Notes: a model not told the origin generated them from the sequence alone. A stretch of DNA of 64,000 nucleotides from Roridomyces roridus (GCA_029378245.1 JARKIF010000008.1:2232001-2296000), one strand, 5' to 3'. Positions 31,236-40,638 are shown, counted from the first letter of the stretch. Translations and numbers: made by a program.

Positions 31236-32328
31236 TCACGCTCCGACTAGATGAATGGAAAGGGATGCGAGGGGAAATGCTTCTGCGTAAACCTCCCGTG
31301 TAGTACGCGCAGAGAAGATTTCGATTTGTCGAGGATATCCATGGCGACAGACTGCGGAGACTGCGGAGAGAGCGCCAATAGGATCTGGGCCCAGAAAGAA
31401 TTCGTCAACTGCCAAGGTCTGCAGTACTGGTAAATGCAATGCGCTGAAAAATTGTCGCAATTCATCTTTGCAATTCGCAACGTATTCAAGTCGCAGCGAA
31501 CGCAAGGGTAATGACGGAATCGAATAATCTGTCGATGGTTTGCCGGCGAGAATTGTGAGGGTGCAATCCAGGAGCATTGTACTGTGCCGGAGGATCTCGA
31601 CCGCCTCATTTGTGTACAGAGTCTCGACCTCGAGCGTCGTGATTTGGGACCATGGTAGTGTCACAATGAAGGGATTGAAGCTCCTATGCAGGACCACATG
31701 GTTCAGGAGCGGCGCATCTGCAAACAGAGCCGCTGGGGTTCCAGGGACCTCGTCGCAATCATCTATCCCTATGGTCAAACTGCGAAGGAGGGGCATGGAT
31801 CCTGCGATCTTGCGCAAGCCCTCGAAGGGTAGGTCGAATTCCATATCTTGCCAGCGCGTAGCATGGCATAGAAGTGCCTCGACATACTCTCCGACGATGC
31901 TTTCGTCGTCCATGTCACACTCCAGCCGAATGGAGGCCACAGTTTCCTGAGCGCCGGAGCCACCTCTCGAGCAGGTCTTTCTGTTGAGCATCATATCGTG
32001 GATTGTCGAGGAATAAGTCGACGGTGCTCCAGAGGGCAGGCGTAGCCAATGCCACATCGCGCCATTGGCGACAAATTTGGAGTAGAAATGGCGGTGACTG
32101 TGGCCCGATCACGTTGGGCCGCTCCGGGTATGAGGGGAGAAATTGAAGGAAGATTTCGGACGTGATTTCGGGGGGAAGAGTGAGGACAGGATACTTGAAG
32201 TCGGCGACTGTTTGGCTGCACTTTTCGCGCTCGGCTAGAAGCGGGTCCATGAGGCGTTGTAGTTTCTCTATCTCGATATCCAGCTGGGAAATACGGGCAC
32301 GAGCGGCAGCCAGTGTAGAGGAGGCCAT
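31236..32328 (-). pseudogene. F-box-like pseudogene (two-base deletion)
   Basis: The frame opens at 32328 with MASSTLAAARARISQLDIEI and a good F-box (YPVLTLPPEITSEIFLQFLP; CRQWRDVALATPALWSTV). It loses two bases relative to paralogues at about 31,931, right after RRSGNCGL, and ends ten codons later. The rest (IRLECDMDDESIVGEY to FPLASLSIHLVGA) is undamaged in the next frame, and includes a small in-frame duplication SAVSAV. A single recent lesion inactivates an otherwise well preserved gene. It is divergent to the copy at 32409, with 80 bp between. By C-terminal features (IDDCDEVPGTPAALFADAP) it is closest to the copy at 9662. Confidence 0.85.
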
Positions 32329-32408
32329 TGGGAGAAGGAGGGAGCAAGAGTGGCGTGCGCATCAAGTGCAAACAACGCGCCTTTCTTCCCAAACGATCGT
32401 CTTCCCTG

Positions 32409-33506
32409 ATGGCCTCTACCCTTGCTGCCGCTCGTGAACGCATCTCTCAGCTTGATATCGAGATAGAGAAACTACAGCGCCTCATGGATCCGTTTCTCGC
32501 TGAGCGCAAAAAATGCCAGCAGGTGCTCGCCGACTACACATACCCCATCCTGACGCTTCCGACGGAAATCACCTCCGAAATCTTCTTACAATTCCTCCCC
32601 TCGTATCCGCATCGACCCAACGCTATCGGTTCGCAGTCACCGTCATTGCTGCTTCAAATCTGTCGCCAATGGCATGATGTGGCACTGACTACACCTGCGC
32701 TCTGGAGCACCCTGGAGCTACTTCTCGACTATGGAGGATCTCATGCCCAACAGCGAGATCTACTCGATGTGTGGCTCCGGCGCTCGGCAACGTGTCCACT
32801 ATCTATACGATTGGATTGTTCCGAAGAATTGGCGGATGACGACGACGAGGGACCTTCAATCGTATTTGGATTCGTCGATTCACTTCTGTGCCATGCCATG
32901 CGCTGGCAAGACATGGAATTCGTCCTACCTTTCGAGTGCTTGCGTAAAATCGCAGGAAGCATGCCCCTCCTCCGCAGGGTGACGATAGGGATAGCCAATG
33001 GGCCAGTTTCCCCCGAAACCCCAGCGGTTCTTTTCACCGACGCCCCGGTCCTGAACCATGTGGTCCTGGACGGCAGTTTCAATCCATTCGCTGTGCAACT
33101 GCCATGGTCCCAAATCACGACGCTCACGGCCGAAGCTCTGTACGCGAATGAGGCGTTCGAGATACTTCTGCACGGTACAATGCTCCAAGATTGCACCCTC
33201 AGACTTCTCAACGGCGAACCGTGGACGGATTCTTCGGTTCCACCGCTACCGTTGCGCTCGTTGAGACTTGAAAACCTTGGCGGTGGCACGGATCAATTGC
33301 GGCGATTTTTCAAAGCACTACACCTGCCGCTGCTGCAGACCTTGGCAGTCCACGAATTTTTTTTGGGGCCAGATCCTATCGCAGCTCTCTCCGGAGTTTG
33401 TCCCGAGCGATATCCTCGAGAAATCGAAATCTTCTGTGCGCATGCTTCACGAGGGATTTATGCGGGAGCGTTTCCCCTTGCATCCCTCTCCATTCACAAG
33501 TTCTAG
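32409..33506 (+). CDS. F-box-like protein
   Basis: Intact 365-residue frame from MASTLAAARERISQLDIEI, after a leader containing ATCAAGTGCAAACAACGCGC. F-box: YPILTLPTEITSEIFLQFLP and ICRQWHDVALTTPALWSTL (His replaces the usual Arg of WRD). An acidic loop EELADDDDEGPS and FVDSLLCHAMRW follow, then SMPLLRRVTIG, LPWSQITTLTAEAL and VPPLPLRSLRLEN. A GTAATC...CATAG intron-like segment occurs after the stop (33539-33604). Confidence 0.88.
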   Translation: MASTLAAARERISQLDIEIEKLQRLMDPFLAERKKCQQVLADYTYPILTLPTEITSEIFLQFLPSYPHRPNAIGSQSPSLLLQICRQWHDVALTTPALWSTLELLLDYGGSHAQQRDLLDVWLRRSATCPLSIRLDCSEELADDDDEGPSIVFGFVDSLLCHAMRWQDMEFVLPFECLRKIAGSMPLLRRVTIGIANGPVSPETPAVLFTDAPVLNHVVLDGSFNPFAVQLPWSQITTLTAEALYANEAFEILLHGTMLQDCTLRLLNGEPWTDSSVPPLPLRSLRLENLGGGTDQLRRFFKALHLPLLQTLAVHEFFLGPDPIAALSGVCPERYPREIEIFCAHASRGIYAGAFPLASLSIHKF

Positions 33507-34025
33507 GCTTAGCTGGGCATCATGCGTGGATGGTGAAGGTAATCGACTGTTCCGCCTTACGCGGCCTTAGCTTCTTCGTCCCCCTTTGCTGATCTCATTC
33601 ATAGGTTACCATATTTTTGGACTTGCGGCTTTTTGTTTCTTGATTGTTTTATGCCATGTTCGCGAATGGGAGACAGCTCTTGCGTTGTTCAGAGATTCGG
33701 CATGAATGACAACACATGAGTCGAGAGCGCAGACGTGTGCGATTGAAATGAGGGGCGTGAGCCTTGTGCGGCATGTGCCTCAAGAGTCGGGTCCGATGGC
33801 GAATGATTCTCGCAAAGCCCTCGTCCCACTCGGGATTCCAGGCCGATGGTTTTGCTACCCTAGTATCAAGTAGCCCACGGGCTCACATCGAAATCTTATA
33901 CCTACATGGGTCCCTACCTATTCAAATGAGAAGGATCTTGATTCTTGTTGTATTTGCCGGCCGAGGCATACCAATCAGTTCCCATCAGATGCCAACAACA
34001 CGCCTTTGTTCTCAGTCTTCCTCCG
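33507..34025 (+). promoter_or_regulatory. Intergenic unit with 3' intron and F-box promoter
   Basis: It holds the likely 3' untranslated intron of the previous copy (33539-33604). A region (GAGGGGCGTGAGCCTTG, GAATGATTCTCGCAAAG) related to the promoter flanks at 12,312-12,380 and 37,470-37,560 follows, and then the diverged leader before 34026 (CCAACAACACGCCTTTG). No other gene is seen. Confidence 0.5.
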
Positions 34026-35126
34026 ATGGCCTCATCTACCCTTGCTGCTACTCGCGCCCGTATTGCGCAGCTGGATTTCGAAATAGGGAAACTACAGCAA
34101 CTCATGGATCCTCTTCTTGCCGAGCGCGAAAAGTGCCAGCAAGCGCTGGCCGACTACAAGTATCCGATCCTCGCCCTTCCCGCCGAAATCACGTCCGAAA
34201 TCTTCCTGCAATTCCTCCCCTCGTACCCGGAGCGGCCTAGCGTCGTTGGGCCGTACTCGCCGTCGCTTTTACTCCAAATCTGCCGCCGATGGCGTGATGT
34301 GGCATTGGCTACGCCGACGCTCTGGAGCACCATGGAGCTGATTCTTGAGAGTCCCCAATATCATGCTGGGCAGCTAGATCTGCTCAAGGTGTGGCTTCCA
34401 CGCTCGGGAAACTGTGCCCTCTCCATTCAACTGGAGTGTGACATGGATGACGACGAAGCCCTTGCCATCATCGGACAGTACATTGAGGCACTTTTGTGCC
34501 ACCCTTCGCGTTGGCAGGATATGGAGATCGTTATACCCTACGAAGACTTGCTTAGAATCACAGGATCCATGCCCCTTCTCCGCAGCTTGACCATAGGCCC
34601 ATGCAACTGGGGAGATGGCCCAGACAAGCCAGTGCCCGTTCTTTTCACCGAGGCGCCCGCCTTGAAGAATCTGGTCCTCTCCCGCAAGTTCAACGCATAC
34701 GCAATGATACTGCCCTGGGCACAGATCACGACCCTCCGTGCGGAGGCTCTCTGTTTGGACGAAGCAGTCGAGATACTTCGTCAAACTGCGACGCTCGAAC
34801 ACTGCACAATAACCATGTACAGTGGCGACCCGTCCACAGCCTCTTTGATTCCGCCCTTGCCCCTCCGCTCCCTGACACTCAGATACCGTGGCCATGGCGG
34901 TTCCACGATGGCAGAACACATGTTCCAGCTCTTCGCAGCGTTGAAGCTAAAGAACCTGGCAGTCGACGAATTGTTTCTGGGACCAGATCCTGTCGGGACG
35001 CTCTCCAGAGTTTGTCCCAATGGATATCCTCGAGGAATCGAAATATTTTCTGTGCGTACCTCGCGGGAGATTTATGCGGCAGCGTTTCCTCTCGCGTCCC
35101 TCTCCGTTCACGAGCCGTCCGTCTAG
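34026..35126 (+). CDS. F-box-like protein
   Basis: Intact 366-residue frame from MASSTLAATRARIAQLDFEIGKLQQLMD. F-box: YPILALPAEITSEIFLQFLP (Ala instead of Thr at the LTLP motif) and ICRRWRDVALATPTLWSTM. The C-terminal half is closest to the 11084 copy (TEAPALKNLVL, LPWAQITTLRAEAL, IPPLPLRSLTLRY, FLGPDPVGTLSRVC). A 3' untranslated intron is likely at 35153-35210. The first MITE copy begins 174 bp after the stop. Confidence 0.88.
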   Translation: MASSTLAATRARIAQLDFEIGKLQQLMDPLLAEREKCQQALADYKYPILALPAEITSEIFLQFLPSYPERPSVVGPYSPSLLLQICRRWRDVALATPTLWSTMELILESPQYHAGQLDLLKVWLPRSGNCALSIQLECDMDDDEALAIIGQYIEALLCHPSRWQDMEIVIPYEDLLRITGSMPLLRSLTIGPCNWGDGPDKPVPVLFTEAPALKNLVLSRKFNAYAMILPWAQITTLRAEALCLDEAVEILRQTATLEHCTITMYSGDPSTASLIPPLPLRSLTLRYRGHGGSTMAEHMFQLFAALKLKNLAVDELFLGPDPVGTLSRVCPNGYPRGIEIFSVRTSREIYAAAFPLASLSVHEPSV

Positions 35127-35300
35127 TTGGACATCATGTACGGATAGCGAAGGTAATCAACTGGCGTTCTGTATTCGACTTTCGGGCGTAATTTCTGATG
35201 ATGTTCATAGGTCCCAGTATTGTTCGGCGCGACTGCGATGAAAATATGAGTGGGTGTCGTTCTCGTCGCTGGGGTGTGGAACTACTTAGCTACTCCAGTC

Positions 35301-35643
35301 CATCAGACTTTTGACATGAAACTTGTGAGCTTGTACAAGCTCATTCAAGCTCACAAGCTTCTGCCAAATCGCCGCAAGCTCGCAAGCTCACAAGCCAGGT
35401 CTCGAAATCCACAAGGTCTGCCGTTCGACTCCTGGCAAATGCAAATTTTTATTTATTCTTGGCCACTCCTGTGTTTACCTTTGTGCTCAGTGGACTCGAG
35501 GGCTGTCCTGCTGTTTACATAATTATTCCTGAGCTGAAATTTGGTTTTTTCAGATGCATTGTTCATTGGAATCGAGCTTGCGAGCTTGTGCGGCAAGCTG
35601 CCAAGCCCCACAAGTCCACAAGATGATTGTCAAAACACTGATG
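35301..35643 (+). mobile_element. MITE copy A (CATCAG termini, 2-bp TSD)
   Basis: 343 bp with imperfect terminal inverted repeats starting CATCAG (CATCAGACTTTTGACA at the left; the right end read inverted is CATCAGTGTTTTGACA). TC flanks it on both sides (35299-35300 and 35644-35645), a probable 2-bp target duplication. It is rich in ACAAGCT/AGCTTGT strings that can fold back, and contains CCGTTCGACTCC, which resembles a pol III B box. It has no coding capacity. A second copy in opposite orientation lies at 36803-37149. Confidence 0.8.
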
Positions 35644-35860
35644 TCTCCGAGTCAACTCCGAGTGGGATGTACTACTTGGTCAGATTCTTTCTACCCCGTG
35701 AACGTGCTACTCTAGTATGCTATATTCAGTAGGATACGGGCTCACCACGAAAGTTCGGGATCTCCGTCCGACATACTTATTTAGAGAGCGAGAATCTTGC
35801 TGTTTTGCCAGCGCATCAGACACAAACAGAACGCCTTTCTCTCAGCCATCATCTTTCCCG

Positions 35861-37350
35861 ATGGCCTCATCTAATCTTGCTACCGCTCGTGAACGCATTG
35901 CGCAGCTGGATATCGAAATAGAGAAACTACACCGGCTTATGGACCCGCTTCTCGCCGAGCGCGAACAATGTCAGCAAACGCTCGCCGACCACACATATCC
36001 CATCCTGACGCTTCCGACCGAAATCACCTCCGAAATCTTTTTGCAACTACTCCCCTCGTATCCGCATCGGCCTTGCTTCGCTGGGCCGCAGTCACCGTCC
36101 CATTTACTCCAAATCTGCCGCCAATGACATGGTGTGGCATTGGCTACGCCTGCGCTCTGGAGCGCCGTGCAGGTCATGGTCGGTCGATATGACCATGTTC
36201 GACAGCGCCATTTACTCGACACGTGGCTCCAACGTTCAGGGGACTGTCCACTGTCCATCCAATTGGGCTATTCTGAAGAACTTCTGGCCAACGACGCGGA
36301 GGAGGAGGAAGAGGGATTCGACTCAGGAAACCGAGTCATACTCCGATTCATCGAATCACTGCGGTGCCATGCTTCGCGCTGGCAAGAGATGGACATCTCT
36401 CTTCCCTTCGACGTGCTGCGTAGCATCGCAGAACCCATGCCGCTCCTCTGCACTGTGGCCATCGGGTAGATCACTGGGATTTTCTCGACACCGTACCAGT
36501 GGCTCTTTTCCAAGATGCGCCGGTGCTGAAGGATGTGGTGCTGCGCAGGTATTTCAGTCCATTCGTTGTGGAACTGCCCTGGCCCAAATCACGACGCTCG
36601 AGGCCCAAGGTCTGTTCGCGATGGAGGCGATCGAGATACTTCGTCAGACCACCATGCTCCGACATTGCACCATCACAATTCACAGAGGCCAACCACTGGC
36701 AGCGACGGACTTTTCGATTCCGTCATTACCCTTGCGCTCGTTGAGACTGCTGAATTACCTTCGTGGTGACACGGATGAATTGCGCCACCTTTTTAGAGCA
36801 TTCATCAGTGTTTTGACAATCATCTTGTGGACTTGTGGGGCTTGGCAGCTTGCCGCACAAGCTCGCAAGCTCGATTCCAATGAACAATGTATCTGAGACA
36901 ACCAAATTTCAGCTCAGAAATAATTCTATAAACAGCAGGACAGCCCTTGAATCCACTGAGCACAAAGGTAAATAAATGCAGGAGCGGCCAAGAATAAATA
37001 AAGATTTGCACTTCCCAGGAGTCGAACGGCAGACCTTGTGGATTTCGGGACCTGGCTTGTGAGCTTGTGAGCTTGCGGCGATTTGGCAGAAGCTTGCGAG
37101 CTTGAATGAGCTTGTACAAGCTCACAAGTTTCATGTCAAAAGTCTGATGTTGCAGCTACCAGCGTTGCAGACCTTGTCGGTTTACGAGGATTTTCTGGGC
37201 CCGGATCCTGTTGCGGCTCTTTCGGCAGTGCGCCCCGATGGATATCCGCAAGAGATTGAAATTCTCGGTGCGCGTTTGGTGCGCGTATTTCACGGGAAGT
37301 TTATCAGGCCGCTTTTCCCCTCGCATCCCTCTCTGTTCATGCTTCGTCGC
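35861..37350 (+). pseudogene. F-box-like pseudogene interrupted by a MITE
   Basis: Start MASSNLATARERIAQLDIEI with an intact first half of the F-box (YPILTLPTEITSEIFLQLLP). The conserved CRQW Trp codon has become TGA (36125-36127). Downstream the frame continues (LATPALWSAVQVMVG, WLQRSGDCPLSIQLG) to a second stop at 36467-36469, with at least two more one-base losses before IPSLPLRSLRLLN. At 36803 the gene is split by MITE copy B, after which the C-terminal part resumes (LQLPALQTLSVYEDFLGPDP, YPQEIEILGAR). It is the only plus-strand copy of the array that is broken. The sequence is closest to the copy at 37718. Confidence 0.88.
36803..37149 (-). mobile_element. MITE copy B, inserted in an F-box exon
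   Basis: 347 bp, inverted relative to copy A and about 95% alike by eye, with the same CATCAG...CTGATG ends. Comparison with intact paralogues shows that the host reads AGAGCATTGCAG without the element and has TT on both sides with it, so the target duplication is 2 bp (TT). Insertion followed the duplication that made this F-box copy. Confidence 0.85.
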
Positions 37351-37717
37351 GTTATTCGGGCACCGTGCATAGATAATGAAGGTACTGTCAACTATCCTTG
37401 GCTTCCTGTGTTTCGATATTTTTTAATATTGCTCATAGATTACAGTATTTAGGCACGACTGCGCTTGAAATGAGCGGCGTGACCCTCGCCGCTCGAGAGT
37501 CGGGTCCGGTGTTGAGTAATTCTCGTACAACTGCTCCGAGTAGGGAGTCCAGTCAGATTTTTTGCTCTCCTGAACGTGTTTCCGCTTTTATCGACTAAGA
37601 ATGGATCACCAGGAAAACTTGTAGCCAGATATTTGATTTTGTGTGGACCTTGTTCCCGAACTTGCATCGTGATCGAAACTGCATCAAATGCAAGCAGCCC
37701 CCTTTCTTCGAGCCCCC

Positions 37718-38836
37718 ATGGCCTCATTCGACGACAAATCTACCCTTGCTGCTACTCGTGCTCGTATTTCGCAACTGGATGCCGACATGCAGAAACTACA
37801 GCGGGTCATGCACTCGCTTCTCGCCGAGCGCAAAAAATGCCAGCAGGTGCTCGCCGACTACACATACCCCATCCTGACGCTTCCGAGCGAAATCACGTCC
37901 GAAATCTTCCTGTACTTCCTCCCCCCGTACCCGCAGCGACCCAGTTTCTGGGGGTACCAGTCACCGTCTTTTCTCCTCCGAATCTGTCGCCGATGGCGCG
38001 ATGTGGCATTGACTACCCCTGCGCTCTGGAGCGGCGTGCAGCTCACGATTGATCCACAGCGCCATGTTCGCCAGAGCCGTTTGCTCGATATGTGGCTCCA
38101 GCGCTCCAGGAACTGTCCACTGTCTATCCAATTGGGTTATTCTGAAGAACTTATGCCCAGCGAGGACGAGGAGGATGAGGACGAGGAGGGATTCGTCGAA
38201 TCACTGCGGTCCCATGCCATGCGCTGGCAAGAGATGGATATCTCTCTTCCCTTGGACAACTTGCGCAAAATCACAGGAAGCATGCCCCTCCTGCGCAGGT
38301 TGACTATAGGGGTAGATCGCTGGGATACCGAAACACCACTGGCCCTTTTCACAGACGCGCCAGCCCTAAAGCATGTGGTCCTGCGCAGTAGTTTCACTCC
38401 GTTCATTGTGGCACTGCCGTGGTCCCAACTCACCACGCTCACGCTCGAAGGTCTGTTCGCGAATGAGGCGGTCGAGATGCTTCGTCAGACCAGCATGCTC
38501 CAAGATCTCACCGTCACAATTCACAACGGCCAGCCACCGACCTACTTTTCGATTCCTCCATTACCCCTGCGCTCGTTGAAACTGCACTACTATCGTCCTG
38601 GCGCGGATGAATACCACCAACTTTTCAAAGCGTTGCAGCTGCCAATGCTGCAGACCTTGTCCGTTCACGAGGAATTTCTGGGTCCGAATCCTGTTGCGAG
38701 CCTCTTCGCACTGCGCCCCAATGGATATCCGCAAGAGATTCAAATTCTCGGGGCGCGTACTTCACGGGAGACTTATGCAGCAGCATTCCCCCTCGCATCC
38801 CTCTCTGTTTACGTTACGCCGTACGTAGTCATATAG
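37718..38836 (+). CDS. F-box-like protein
   Basis: Intact 372-residue frame from MASFDDKSTLAATRARISQLD, with an N-terminal insertion like that of the 25929 copy. Coiled coil: DADMQKLQRVMHSLLAERKK. F-box: YPILTLPSEITSEIFLYFLP and ICRRWRDVALTTPALWSGV. A strongly acidic loop (SEDEEDEDEEGF) comes before SLRSHAMRW. SMPLLRRLTIG, LPWSQLTTLTLEGL and IPPLPLRSLKLHY follow. The end, SVYVTPYVVI, differs from the usual SVHE-type ending. The leader has ATCAAATGCAAGCAGC before the ATG. It is the last copy of the array. Confidence 0.87.
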   Translation: MASFDDKSTLAATRARISQLDADMQKLQRVMHSLLAERKKCQQVLADYTYPILTLPSEITSEIFLYFLPPYPQRPSFWGYQSPSFLLRICRRWRDVALTTPALWSGVQLTIDPQRHVRQSRLLDMWLQRSRNCPLSIQLGYSEELMPSEDEEDEDEEGFVESLRSHAMRWQEMDISLPLDNLRKITGSMPLLRRLTIGVDRWDTETPLALFTDAPALKHVVLRSSFTPFIVALPWSQLTTLTLEGLFANEAVEMLRQTSMLQDLTVTIHNGQPPTYFSIPPLPLRSLKLHYYRPGADEYHQLFKALQLPMLQTLSVHEEFLGPNPVASLFALRPNGYPQEIQILGARTSRETYAAAFPLASLSVYVTPYVVI

Positions 38837-38957
38837 ACCTCCCGTGTTCGCAAATGGGAGAGGGTTCTTTGGAAATCCGGTGGGGGCTCCAGTTCCAGTT
38901 TTCTACACGTTTAATTAAATGAGCTGGGGGTGTGCTTTACTTGCAATAAAGATAATT

Positions 38958-39604
38958 TTAAGCGACGTGTTCCACTATCATCTCTCGTCCATTAGGACGG
39001 ACGGATCGTCTGGAAGGATCCCGACTGAGTGGTTTTCGCATATCTTGTAAAAGCGAATGAGGTTCAGCTGGAATAAGAATAACGGCAAACGCACCAAACG
39101 CATCCTCCTCGTCTTTGCCCCTACTACCCACGCCCAGACTCCCATAATAATGCCGTATTCTCCTCCACACGCTGTAGCCCATGCCCTCGTACATGTCGAT
39201 CGCGACGTCGTTGTTACACCGGACGAAGAGGTCGACGAAGAATGCGTGGTAGGCTTCCTCGGAGACGAATTCGAGGAGAGCGGTCATGCGCCGGGCGAGG
39301 GAGAGACGGCGGTATTCGGGTGCGACGGTGAGTGCTGTGACGTGCCCGTGGATGTCTGAGCTGGAGCCTTCCGCGTTGCCGAGGACTGGGGGTGTGTTAG
39401 AAAAAGAGATGTAAGCCAGCGCGTGGGTGACGCACTGTAGCCCATGAGGCGTCCGCTTGGTGCTGCTTGGACGTAACAGAGGTCTGGCCAGGTGGAGAGG
39501 TAGTTGAGGTAGAAGGCCAGGCCGTACGTCTCTGTCCATACGTCCAGATTGATGTTGTTGAACGAGAACATATCAGCAGCGCGGAAGGGCCTCAGGACGG
39601 ACAT
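38958..39604 (-). CDS. NAA20: NatB catalytic subunit NAA20 (N-terminal acetyltransferase)
   Basis: Two exons (39604-39436 and 39385-38958; 50-nt intron with GTGCGT...CCCAG) give 198 residues. The start MSVLRPFRAADMFSFNNINL, then WTETYGLAFYLNYLSTWPDL, LMGYILGNAEG, HGHVTALTVAPEYRRLSLAR (the acetyl-CoA site, R/Q-x-x-G/A-like), FFVDLFVRCNNDVAIDMYEG, GYSVWRRIRHYY and MRKPLSRD follow the NAA20/Nat3 family closely over its whole length. NatB acetylates N-termini beginning Met-Asp/Glu/Asn/Gln co-translationally on ribosomes, with NAA25. Human NAA20 has 178 residues; the extra residues are in a loop near GVGSRGKDEEDAFGAFAVIL and at the C-terminus. Confidence 0.93.
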
Positions 39605-39930
39605 GGCGGCGGAGAGGGAGAGAGAGTTCTTCGGGACTAATCGGAGATAAAAATTTCGGAATGACGTGGTGCCATCATGCTCCTTCTGGAAACTCTCTTT
39701 CCACTTTCGGCGTCGGGCGTAGACGCCCTAATCACGTTATCGTGAGTCACATCTAATGGTTTTGAATGACAATGGATTCATCGCCTTGAACGCACAAAGC
39801 ATGCGGTTGCCGTGCAGTCGGCTGCTCTTTCACATCGGGTGACTCATGTGCTGTAAATTTTGACTCCATTGTTCTCCGGACTATAAAAGGGCGGCGTTTG
39901 ATTCATTCCCGGATATCTGATCTTAACCTC
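39605..39930. promoter_or_regulatory. Divergent promoter region, NAA20 / small heat-shock gene
   Basis: 326 bp between the two starts. A TATA box (TATAAAAG, 39882-39889) lies 42 bp before the small heat-shock ATG. TGACTCA (39840-39846) is a bZIP (Gcn4/AP-1 type) site, and TTCTGGAA (39684-39691) is a two-unit heat-shock-element core. Stress induction of the heat-shock gene fits these sites but is an inference. Confidence 0.55.
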
Positions 39931-40638
39931 ATGCCAGAGCCGAGCCACTCACCAGCAACGAGGCCCACGATGAGCAAGGAGCAGGTAGCATACATCTTCG
40001 AAGCAATTCGAACAGGCCGACTCCGTGTGCAAGACAAACTGTCGAACGATGCAGTATTTCGTCCGAGGTGCGTTCAATTACCCCGCATTCTTTCTTCTAC
40101 AGCTAACGACAAGCATGCAGAATGGAAATGTACGACAATCCCTCCTCCCCGCGGGGTGTAGCTACGTTCGAACTCCCTGGCGTCAAGATTGGCGACCTTG
40201 ATATTTCAGCCAAGCGAGGTCTGTTGATCGTCAAAGGCCACAGACGGGCGAGGTATCAAGGCTCCAGCCGACACCCTTCCCTGCGTGGCGTTGGCTCAGA
40301 GTCAGTGCAAGACGACGTCAATAAACGCTACTTTCCCCACCAAGAGCTCCGCTACGGGTCGTTCTACCGTAAACTGCGATTGCCACCGGGCGCCGATGTG
40401 AGTTCTTCCTTATTGTTGTTGTCATACGCGAGCTGAACAGGGATATGTATGACGACGACAGACCTCCCGTATCCAAGCATCCATGTCGGACGGCCTTCTG
40501 ACCGTAACGTGGCCACGGCTCGCCGTCATTGAGAATGTGGACAATCCGGGATCCGTTACCGCCGACGAGGAAAGCGTCCAAGGCGCTATCGCCGCACAGA
40601 CCACCTCGTATGTCCGCTCGGCCCCGTCCACCCTGTGA
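39931..40638 (+). CDS. Small heat-shock protein (Hsp20/alpha-crystallin)
   Basis: Three exons (39931-40067, 40121-40397, 40462-40638; introns 53 and 64 nt) give 196 residues. The alpha-crystallin domain runs from about residue 45: MEMYDNPSSPRGVATFELPG, IGDLDISAKRGLLIVKGHRR, an insert with RHPSLRGVGSESVQDD, FYRKLRLPPGADTSRIQASM and the strand SDGLLTVTWPR. These are the hallmarks of Hsp20 (the LPPGAD...DGLLTVTWP region). Such proteins are ATP-independent holdase chaperones. The C-terminal extension (about 30 residues) lacks an obvious I-x-I/V motif, which normally helps oligomer assembly. A downstream ATG at 39970 is an alternative start. Confidence 0.88.
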
